A DNA stretch of 64,000 nt from Betaproteobacteria bacterium (GTDB lineage Bacteria; Pseudomonadota; Gammaproteobacteria; Burkholderiales; Casimicrobiaceae): positions 1 to 64,000 of the forward strand of contig JADKKQ010000010.1 in the NCBI GenBank assembly GCA_016720425.1, written 5' to 3'. The notes below the pieces were generated by a model that was given only the letters and a program-made list of their open reading frames with translations, did not search any database and was not told the DNA's origin. Below are positions 28,892 to 36,418 of the stretch, one piece after another; position 1 is the first letter of the stretch; each line of letters starts with the position of its first letter. Position numbers and translations under genes: made by a program.

Positions 28892-30514
28892 ATGACCAAA
28901 TCCGGAATCTTCAAGCTCGTGGGGCTCGTCGTCCTGGTCCTGCTGGCCGTTGCGGCCTACCGGCTGCTGGGTACGGTGGTCGCGCCGAAGATCGAGCATC
29001 GCATCGGCGAGATCGGGCTCACGCCGAACGAAATCGCGGCGAACGGGCCACTGCCTGGCGATGTGAGCCAGTACGCGAAGGAGCTGGCCTGCGCGCAGAG
29101 TTTGCCGACGCCGGGCTATTACCCATCGATCAACGGCGCGGAGCTCGCCGATGCGCAGCGCAGCGGGATGTTCCCCTGCGCCACGTTCAGCGGCAGCTTC
29201 GACGGCCCGAACAAGGTGTTCGCGTGGCGCAGCGCCGTGGAGTACGACACAGCGTCGTACATCAACAACCGCCGCCCCGGCGAGCTCTTCATCTCGGGGG
29301 GGCAGGCGCCCCCGTCCAAAGGCGCGATTCCCGCAGGGCCCTTCATCGCCAAGGCCGACGCGACCACGGGCCGCGAAATCTGGCGCACCTACCTCGACAA
29401 CGGCAATGTGTCGGGCGCGTGGATTGCCAATACCAACCTCAACATCCTGCCCAACGGCCGGGTCGTCACCGCGTGGCAAAACAAGGTCGCCTTGCTCGAC
29501 GGCGACACCGGCCTGGTCCTGAAGCAGGCCACGCTGCCCACCGGCCCGACACCCGCCATCGACGCGAGCTACAAGCACCTGACGATCGCGCCCGACGGCA
29601 CGCTGATCCTGAAGGACCAGACGCGGCCGAGCGGCTGCAAGCTTCAGGGCACGATGGCCATCATCCAGTGCAACGAGCCGGGCATGAAGCAGGGCAATTC
29701 GAACCTGGTCGCCGTGCATCCCGACACGCTCGAAGTGCTCGACAGCGTCGCGCTGCCCGAGCCGGCGACGGTGCCGCACGTCATCACGATGTTCGAGGGC
29801 AGGATCGCGATCTACATTGGCGTGAACAGCGGCGCGCTGCGCTACTTCTGGGACCCGCAGGCGAAGAAGCTGTCGCAGGACACGAGCTGGGTGGTCAAGC
29901 CCATGAAGGAGGGCCAGACCACCTCCGATGCGCCCAGCATCCTCGGCGACTGGATCGTGCTGCAGACGAACGGCCTTGGCAGCGAGACGGTGGCATCGAG
30001 CATCGTGGCGGTGCACCAGAAGGATCCGACGCGCACGAAGGTGATCTTCCCGTTCGGCGAACTGAAGAAGGGCGAGTGGAGCTGGGCGCCGCCCAAGCCG
30101 CAGACCGATCCCGAGAACAGCATGATCTATTCGGCGGACATGGGCGTCGGCAAGGTCGCAGGCATCAAGATCGACCAGACCACCGGAGAAATGAAGACCG
30201 TGTGGGTCGTCGACAACACCACCAACGCCTTCCAGCCGCTGATCGGCCCCAAGGACAAGCGCGTGATGCTGCTGTCGAACGCCAGGAAGAACGTCGAGAA
30301 GGAGCCGATCAAGCTGGCGCTGTTCACCGGCAACTACAAGGAACAGGTGACCTGGCGCGACGCGGCGACCGGCCGCATCATCGCGGCGTCGGACTTCTTC
30401 GAGCCGCTGTCGATCGGCGCGCTGATCACGCCTGGCTACGGCGGGCGGGTCTACTTCCCGACCAGCAAGGGGTTCATGGTGCTGCAGGTGATGCCAGCAA
30501 CCCAACGACCATGA
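28892..30514 (+). CDS. Membrane-anchored beta-propeller protein (PQQ-like repeats)
   Basis: About 540 residues. One N-terminal membrane anchor (GIFKLVGLVVLVLLAVAAYRL) is followed by a large exported domain. Repeated strands of the type 'ATTGREIWRTYLDNGNVSG', 'DGDTGLVLKQATLPTG', 'DQTTGEMKTVWVVDNTT' and 'DAATGRIIAASDFF' are the alternating T-G/W repeats of PQQ-like propellers. Paired Cys residues (ACAQS, FPCATF, GCKLQG, IIQCNE) suggest disulfides. Function unknown; such propellers serve as dehydrogenases when PQQ-binding residues are present, or as scaffolds. The ATG at 28892 is preferred over a GTG at 28859. The stop overlaps the next small gene. Confidence 0.7.
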   Translation: MTKSGIFKLVGLVVLVLLAVAAYRLLGTVVAPKIEHRIGEIGLTPNEIAANGPLPGDVSQYAKELACAQSLPTPGYYPSINGAELADAQRSGMFPCATFSGSFDGPNKVFAWRSAVEYDTASYINNRRPGELFISGGQAPPSKGAIPAGPFIAKADATTGREIWRTYLDNGNVSGAWIANTNLNILPNGRVVTAWQNKVALLDGDTGLVLKQATLPTGPTPAIDASYKHLTIAPDGTLILKDQTRPSGCKLQGTMAIIQCNEPGMKQGNSNLVAVHPDTLEVLDSVALPEPATVPHVITMFEGRIAIYIGVNSGALRYFWDPQAKKLSQDTSWVVKPMKEGQTTSDAPSILGDWIVLQTNGLGSETVASSIVAVHQKDPTRTKVIFPFGELKKGEWSWAPPKPQTDPENSMIYSADMGVGKVAGIKIDQTTGEMKTVWVVDNTTNAFQPLIGPKDKRVMLLSNARKNVEKEPIKLALFTGNYKEQVTWRDAATGRIIAASDFFEPLSIGALITPGYGGRVYFPTSKGFMVLQVMPATQRP

Positions 30515-31040
30515 AGATCCTCCCTTCGCCTGGTCACGCGATCACTGATCTTCGCATCGGTGCCGCTGCGGTGTCGTCGGCGTCTGCAGTGTTGTCGCTG
30601 CTCGTCCATCCGAAGGCGGCAGGGCTGCTGCCGGCCCGTGCGCAGGCCCGCACCACGCCGTCGCCCGCGGCAGGGGCATAGCCTGTGCAGTACCAAACTC
30701 GCTCCATGTCACCCACCGACCGGGGACCTCGGATGCGGCAATCGCTTCTGCCAACACGGCGGCGGCCACTTCGAAAGCGTATGCGGCCGGTGTCGCAACG
30801 GGCCGCGCAAACACCGCCGCGGCGACCAGCGCCGCGTACGGCGCCGGGGTCGCCACCGGGGCGGCTATGGCCAGTGCGCCGACGGAAGCATACGCGATGG
30901 GCGTCAACTATGCGGAGATGCCGGCCGGCTCGATGCCCATCAACAAGAATGGCACGACCTACTACCTCAGCAGGAACACCTGGTTCCGGCCGGCATCCGG
31001 CGCGAACGGCATCTATTGCCAGGTCGTGCCGGCGCCCTGA
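30511..31040 (+). CDS. Second small secreted Ala-rich protein, frameshifted
   Basis: The ATG at 30511 overlaps the propeller stop codon. The first frame gives MKILPSPGHAITDLRIG and a hydrophobic AAAVSSASAVLSLLV, but stops at 30681. A different frame then reads two tandem 19-residue repeats (ANTAAATSKAYAAGVATGR and ANTAAATSAAYGAGVATGA), followed by a C-terminal domain MPAGSMPINKNGTTYYLSRN ending GIYCQVVPAP at 31040. The C-terminal plan (short strand, Tyr pair, 'Y-QVV-P' end) parallels that of the protein at 20262-20732. One indel between about 30600 and 30680 would join the parts. Function unknown. Confidence 0.6.
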
Positions 31041-31115
31041 TCCCCGCATAGCCCGCGCACTCGTGATCCTTCCCTGACACGCAGTCCTTCAGCAGCCAAC
31101 ACAACGAGGTACTCG

Positions 31116-31958
31116 ATGAAATTCTCCAGTTCACGCAACGGCGCCATCGCCGCTCTCTGCCTCGCCACGGGCGCACTGCTTCCGGCGCCAGCGACAGCCC
31201 AGTCGACGCCCTACCCTTCGGCAGGCGAGAAGTGGCAATTCGCCGCAACGATCTACGGCTACCTGCCGAGCATCGGCGGCAAGCTGTCGGTCCCGGTGGA
31301 TTCCGCCAGCACCGGCCTGAGTGTCAGTGCCGACCAGATCATCGACAGCCTGAAGATGACGTTCATGGGTACGCTCGACGCGCACAATGGCCGCTGGGGC
31401 GCGTTCACCGACGTGCTGTACCTCGACGTGGGCGGCAACAAGTCGCAGACGCGAGACTTCTCGGTCGGCGGTTCCGGTCTGCCGGCGTCGACCACCGCGG
31501 ACGTCAATCTCGACCTCAAAGGCACCGTGTGGACGATCGCCGGCGAGTACCGCGTCATCTCCGATCCGGCGATGAAGATGGACATCCTCGCCGGGGCGCG
31601 GTATTTCGGCCTCAAGCCGACGCTGGGCTGGTCAATCTACGGCGATCTGGGCCCGATCGGATCGGCGGGCCGCAGCGGCAGCAAGGAAATCGACGAGACC
31701 GTCTGGGACGGCATCGTCGGCGTCAAGGGTGCTTATGCGTTCGGTGCTGACCGCCGGTGGAGCGTGCCGTTCTACTTTGACATCGGTACTGGCCAGTCGG
31801 ACCTGACGTGGCAGGCGGCGGCCGGAGTCGCCTACAGCTACCATTGGGGCGATCTCGTCGCCATGTGGCGGTACGTCGATTACAACTTCAAATCTGACAA
31901 GAACCTGCAGGACATGAATTTCAACGGCCCGATGTTCGGGGCTACATTCCGCTGGTGA
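31116..31958 (+). CDS. Outer-membrane beta-barrel protein
   Basis: 280 residues. The signal peptide (ALCLATGALLPAPATAQS) is followed by amphipathic beta strands with alternating aromatic residues (WQFAATIYGYLPSIGG, WGAFTDVLYLDVGG, KMDILAGARYFGLKPTLGWS, VAYSYHWGDLVAMWRYVDY). The chain ends in MFGATFRW, the aromatic C-terminus recognised by the Bam machinery. It is probably an eight- to twelve-stranded barrel; no pore or ligand specificity can be read. It fits with the other exported proteins of the locus as the outer-membrane element. Confidence 0.8.
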   Translation: MKFSSSRNGAIAALCLATGALLPAPATAQSTPYPSAGEKWQFAATIYGYLPSIGGKLSVPVDSASTGLSVSADQIIDSLKMTFMGTLDAHNGRWGAFTDVLYLDVGGNKSQTRDFSVGGSGLPASTTADVNLDLKGTVWTIAGEYRVISDPAMKMDILAGARYFGLKPTLGWSIYGDLGPIGSAGRSGSKEIDETVWDGIVGVKGAYAFGADRRWSVPFYFDIGTGQSDLTWQAAAGVAYSYHWGDLVAMWRYVDYNFKSDKNLQDMNFNGPMFGATFRW

Positions 31959-32054
31959 ACACGCGCGTTGGTGTGATCGTATAGCGGCCAAAGTCGTCCG
32001 GTGCGGAGGTTGCCCGGCGGCGAGCGCCCGACGCTTGGGCATGGGAGCGTGGTA

Positions 32055-33538
32055 ATGCGCAGATCGAAGAGCGGTGTCGGAGCAAGCAGCAGCTTGCGCC
32101 ATGGGCTTGCCTTGGTGTGTGCGAGCTTGCTCGTCCTGCTCGGGGGCTGTGCCACCCGTCCAATCAACCCGCCGATCAAGGAAGTCGACCCGAATACCGG
32201 GTATACGTTCCAGACGCGCCAGAAGCACTTCAAAAGCCAGGAAAACCTCGTCATCCTCGCTTTTTCTGGCGGCGGCACCCGCGCGGCGGCGTTCTCGTAC
32301 GGGGTTCTCGAATACCTGCGGCGCACCGAGGTCACGACACCGAGAGGCAAGGGCCGCCTGCTCGACGCCGTCGATGTCATCACCGGCGTGTCGGGCGGCA
32401 GCTTCACGGCTTTGGCCTACGGCCTTTACGGCGACAAACTTTTCGCCGACTACGAGCAGCGCTTCCTGAAACGCGACGTCCAGGGCGAACTCCTCTTCCG
32501 CGCACTGACGCCCAGCTACTGGGGAGACCTGTGGTCGACGGGCTGGGGTCGTTCCGAGCTGGCGGCGCAGTACTACGACGAGATCCTGTTCAACGGTGCG
32601 ACGTACGGCGACCTCGACCGTGGCGTCGGTCCGCTCATCATGGTGTCGACCACCGACATCTCGAACGGCGGCCGGGTGGTCTTCACCCAGAACATCTTCA
32701 ATTTGCTGTGCGCGGATCTCAATGCCGTGCGGCTCCCCGCGCCGCAGCCGCGTCCTCCGCGGTGCCGGTCGTGCTGTCCCCCGTCACGATCAACAACTAC
32801 GGCGGCACCTGCAACTACGTCGTGCCACGCTGGGTTCAGTTGTTTACGCAATCCGCGAATCCACCGCGCCCTGCAGCGCGCGCAGTACGGGAAATCAAGG
32901 ACGCCGAAGCCTACGCCGACAGCGTTCATCATCCCTATCTCCACCTCGTGGACGGCGGCGTGGCCGACAACGTGGGCATGCGAGGTGTCCTTGATGCACT
33001 CTCATTCCTGGAAGCTCTGCACCACGCTGGCCAGCCTACGCCGCTCGACCGGGTGAAGAGGATCATCGTCTTTGTCGTCAATTCGCTGTCCTCGCCGACC
33101 GCCGACTGGGATCGATCGGAGTCGCCGCCGGACACGGTAGACATCCTGGTGAAGGCCACCGGCGTGCCGATCGATCACTATTCCTACGAGGCGGTCGAGT
33201 TGCTGAAGGACATTTCAGCGCGGTGGGAATCGATGCGGGAGGTCCGAGCCATGGCGGGGTGTTCCACCAACAAGGATTCGCCCATCTGCACCTCGGTGCA
33301 TGTTCCGCAGGCAGAGATCTATGCGATCGACGTGTCATTTGCCGCGCTTCCCGATGCCAAGGAGCGCGCGTTCCTGAATCAACAGCCCACGTCCTTCGTC
33401 CTGACGCCAGAGGCTGTCGACCGATTGCGCGCCGCTGCGGGCGCGATCATCATGGCCTCGCCCGAATTCCAGCGGCTGCTGAAGGATGTCGGTGCGCAAG
33501 TCGTTGCCGATCCGTCTGCCAGCGGCGGCCGGCAGTAA
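32055..33538 (+). CDS. Patatin-like phospholipase lipoprotein, one frameshift
   Basis: About 490 residues after correction. A lipoprotein signal ends in LVLLGGCATRP (lipobox, Cys about residue 27). Patatin features are SGGGTRAAAFSYG (oxyanion loop), TGVSGGSFTALAYG (G-x-S-x-G nucleophile) and, after a frame change near 32740, VDGGVADNVG (the D-G-G with the catalytic Asp). The break lies in a GC-rich CTCCCCGCGCCG tract and separates the nucleophile from the Asp, so the protein as written would be dead. The C-terminus is open to 33538. It would act on phospholipid at the outer-membrane inner leaflet. The start at 32055 gives MRRSKSGVG. Confidence 0.82.
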
Positions 33539-34768
33539 CCGCGCACCCCGATGAACTCTCCGAAGTTTTAATGGGGCGCGTCGAGGCAAGAGCGCGGACT
33601 CCGATTGCGTTGCCGATTGCCGTAGCACGCAAAGTCTTTGTACTTGACGCCGGCCGGCATTTGAGCGTCCGCTTCCCCATCACCTAACGTCGGCTTTCAA
33701 GAAGTCCGAAGGGACGGTCAGGGTCGCGCCCATCCGAACCGAGGCGCCGGCCGGCGGCTCTACGGCCTGCAGCGGACCTCCGACGCTCGACCTTGATCGT
33801 CCACAGAGGGCCGGTCACTGCCGCTCATGCGGGCGCGCCGGCGCCGCCCATGGCCGGGCGCTCGAAAGGGCGCAGATCCAAGCATTCATTTTCCGGTGGA
33901 CATCGACTGCGCCGTGGGCGACAGTGGGCCCCATGCCGTCCATGATCGGCGGCGCCCCTTTGGGTTTGTTGCAGTACGTTGGCCACGCCAGGCCGGAATG
34001 ACGCGCCTTACCCGTCGCCCTTTGCCGAGCAATCGGCGCCCAATGCCGTCCTGCCTCTGAAAGCCGGCTGGGCCCTCCGGGCCTGAGGTCAAGTCGAAAG
34101 TTCCGCTGCGGCGGGTGGTGCATTGCCGCGGCAGCCTCACCTCCTGGCGCAAGCCCACCGGGCATGGCGCCGTGTGTCCAAGCCCCGGCATTGGGACTGC
34201 CAGTGGCGTTCGTCTGTGCGAGCGCTGCCGTGTCCCATGTGACGTGCGCCAGCTTCCGCCGATCGTGTGATGCAGCCTTGTGCTGCCGCCGCAATCGGCG
34301 TGGATCCGTGCGCCAACACATCTGAGCCAGCGCGCGTCGTTACTGGCGGCGGAGCCGGTAGTGACGACGCGCCGATCCCCTGCTCCGACATGGAGTTGCG
34401 TGGCGCTGGCGCAGGTGACATCCCCAAGTGATGGGCTCCCTGACCCATCGTCGTCGCTGTTGGGCCGTGCAATGCGGCTCGTCCTCTGCCCGCAACCTGC
34501 AGGCGTCAAGAAGCGCCGCCACGGCGTCCCCATGAACCCTGGGTCAAGGGCTCGAATCGATGCAGCGACTCCCCACAGGGAGCGACATCGACGCCAAGCA
34601 CCGCGTGCCGCGGTGGCCAGCAGTAACGAAACGGCACAAACGGGAGTGGTGTCCCGACGTCCCCTGCAAATCTCGCCCCGCCCAGGCGCGGTGAGACGGA
34701 CAGAAACACTGACCAGACCTGAACAGACACCGGCAGCAACGAAGCGAACCGCCCCTACCGAGAGGCCG
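33539..34768. other. 1.2-kb stretch without a supportable gene
   Basis: Open frames on both strands here are rich in Arg/Pro/Ser and lack ribosome-binding sites or family motifs. The integrase frame is open far upstream, to 34280, but resemblance to integrases begins only at 34769. The left boundary of the integrative element should lie somewhere in this stretch. I could not find a direct repeat marking it. Confidence 0.4.
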
Positions 34769-35635
34769 ATGCAAGCCTTGAACTACGAACTGAAGCAACT
34801 CTGTGCCCGCAATCGCGACGGCAGCTTTGCCACCCAGGCCGACCGGGAGCGCATCCTCACGTTGGTCGCCAACCAGCTGCGGGAGATGGGCTTCGTGAAC
34901 ATGCAGGCGCAGAGCCTGAAACCCAAGCATGTGGAAAAGCTGGTGGAGCGCTGGACCGCCGAGGGGTTGAGCATGGGCACGGTCAAGAATCGCATGACCG
35001 AACTGCGCTGGTGGGCAGGGAAGATCGGCAAGGCCAATGTCGTCGCGAAAAGCAACGACGTCTACGGCATTGCCGACCGCCGGTACGTGACCAACGTAAG
35101 CAAAGCCCGCCAATTGACTGCCGGCGACCTCGCCCGGGTCACCGACCCGTACTCCCGGGTATCCCTCCAACTGCAGGCGGCCTTCGGCCTGCGGCGCGAA
35201 GAGTCGCTCAAGATCCAGCCGGCCTGGGCGGACCGCGGCGACCGGCTCGTGCTCAAGGACAGCTGGACCAAAGGCGGTCGCGCCCGCGAGATCCCGATCC
35301 GCCATGCCGAGCAACGCCAGGTCCTGGACGAGGCAAAGCGCGTCGCCGGCAGGGGCAGCCTGATTCCGGCCGACCGGAGCTACGTGCAGCAGCTGCGCCG
35401 CTTCGAGTACCAGTGCGATCGGGCCGGCATCCACCGGGTCCATGGTCACCGCCATCAGTACGCCCAGGAGCGCTACCGGGAACTGACCGGCTGGTCCGCG
35501 CCGGCCGCCGGCGGACCCCGCTCGAGAGAGCTCACACGCGAGCAGAAGAGCATCGATCGCGAGGCACGGCTGACCATCAGTCGCGAGCTCGGGCATGAGC
35601 GGGAGCAGGTCACGGCAGTTTATTGCGGTCGGTAG
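34769..35635 (+). CDS. Tyrosine integrase, Integrase_1/SAM-like N-domain type
   Basis: 288 residues. The N-terminal SAM-like core-binding domain (LVANQLREMGFVNMQAQSL, MGTVKNRMTELRWWAGKIGK) is followed by a catalytic domain with AAFGLRREESLKI (Arg I), DSWTKGGRAREIPI (beta-hairpin Lys), HGHRHQYAQERY (box II) and ISRELGHEREQVTAVY (His and Tyr). This arrangement is that of the Integrase_1 group often found on small islands. It is intact, unlike the tRNA-linked integrase at 13.6 kb. The AlpA-type gene and replication gene downstream on the same strand probably make up its element. Confidence 0.88.
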   Translation: MQALNYELKQLCARNRDGSFATQADRERILTLVANQLREMGFVNMQAQSLKPKHVEKLVERWTAEGLSMGTVKNRMTELRWWAGKIGKANVVAKSNDVYGIADRRYVTNVSKARQLTAGDLARVTDPYSRVSLQLQAAFGLRREESLKIQPAWADRGDRLVLKDSWTKGGRAREIPIRHAEQRQVLDEAKRVAGRGSLIPADRSYVQQLRRFEYQCDRAGIHRVHGHRHQYAQERYRELTGWSAPAAGGPRSRELTREQKSIDREARLTISRELGHEREQVTAVYCGR

Positions 35636-36193
35636 CAGTCCGTCGAACGCTTGTGGCGCGTTGTTCGGTTGATTGGTGCGCGATGACTCAGGATGGGGTT
35701 CTCGTAAGAGCAACCGGCGATGCGTAGGTGCATCGGCCGGGGACCGCCGCGTGCGGGGGCCGTTCGCGTCGGGGGCGGCGCGGCGCGGCGCCCCCGCGGC
35801 GGGGGGGCGCCGGCGCGCGGGCGGGGGTTCCGGCCCGCGCGCGCATAATTGGACGCCCCTTGGACAAATTCGGAGCCCCGTGGAAAACAATTCGGCTTGA
35901 CTCGGGACGAAAACTCTTCCATGGCCGAATTCATCGCTTCGCGCGGTCCGGAACTTCTCATTGCTCCTGAACACTTTTCGACGCTGCCGCAAGAGGAGCA
36001 ATCCGCATGCGACGGCCCGCGAGCAGGTCCCCGCGGCGACGGACTCTTGCCGTAGCGTGGCGTGATGTCCCCGAGCGTGTTGGAGGCTGTCAAGCGTTTT
36101 TGTGGCTTCATCGAGATTCCGATTCGGCGCGAAGTCGGCGCCGTCGTGTGGAATGATTCCCGTGCGTTCAGCAACGACCACGAAGGAATCACC
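35636..36193. other. Intergenic stretch with a GC-extreme block
   Basis: About 560 bases between integrase and AlpA-type gene. From about 35748 to 35851 it is nearly pure G/C with runs such as a seven-G tract, then returns to normal composition (ATAATTGGACG). No gene is supportable. A regulatory region for the AlpA-type gene must lie at its right end, where GAAGGA precedes the ATG. Confidence 0.4.
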
Positions 36194-36415
36194 ATGACCG
36201 ACAGCATCCCAAGGCCCGCCGCCGCCCTGCTGCGCCTGACGCAGGTGAAGGCGCGCACCGGGCTCTCCCGAAGCACGATCTACCTGCGGATCAAGGCGGG
36301 CGAGTTTCCCACCCAGGTGTCGCTGGGACCGCGCGCCGTGGGCTGGCTCGAAGCCGAGATCGAGCGCTGGATCGAGACCCAGGTCGAGCGTAGCCGGCCG
36401 CAGCGCGGCCGATAG
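36194..36415 (+). CDS. AlpA-type excisionase/transcriptional regulator
   Basis: 73 residues with a MerR-like winged helix: LLRLTQVKARTGLSRSTIYL (helix-turn-helix), then IKAGEFPTQVSLGPRAVGW (wing, 'FP-P--LG-RAV-W') and EAEIERWIETQVE. This is the AlpA family, which in P4-like and other islands controls integrase expression or acts in excision. GAAGGA lies seven bases before the ATG. It is followed after three bases by the replication gene, so the two form an operon. Confidence 0.9.
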   Translation: MTDSIPRPAAALLRLTQVKARTGLSRSTIYLRIKAGEFPTQVSLGPRAVGWLEAEIERWIETQVERSRPQRGR

Positions 36416-36418
36416 CCG

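Noticed and set aside
25903..28914. Minus-strand open frame of about 1000 codons opposite the DUF1254 gene
   Set aside because: It is the mirror of a high-GC gene with strong third-position bias: Arg/His/Asp-rich, no domain, no ribosome-binding site.
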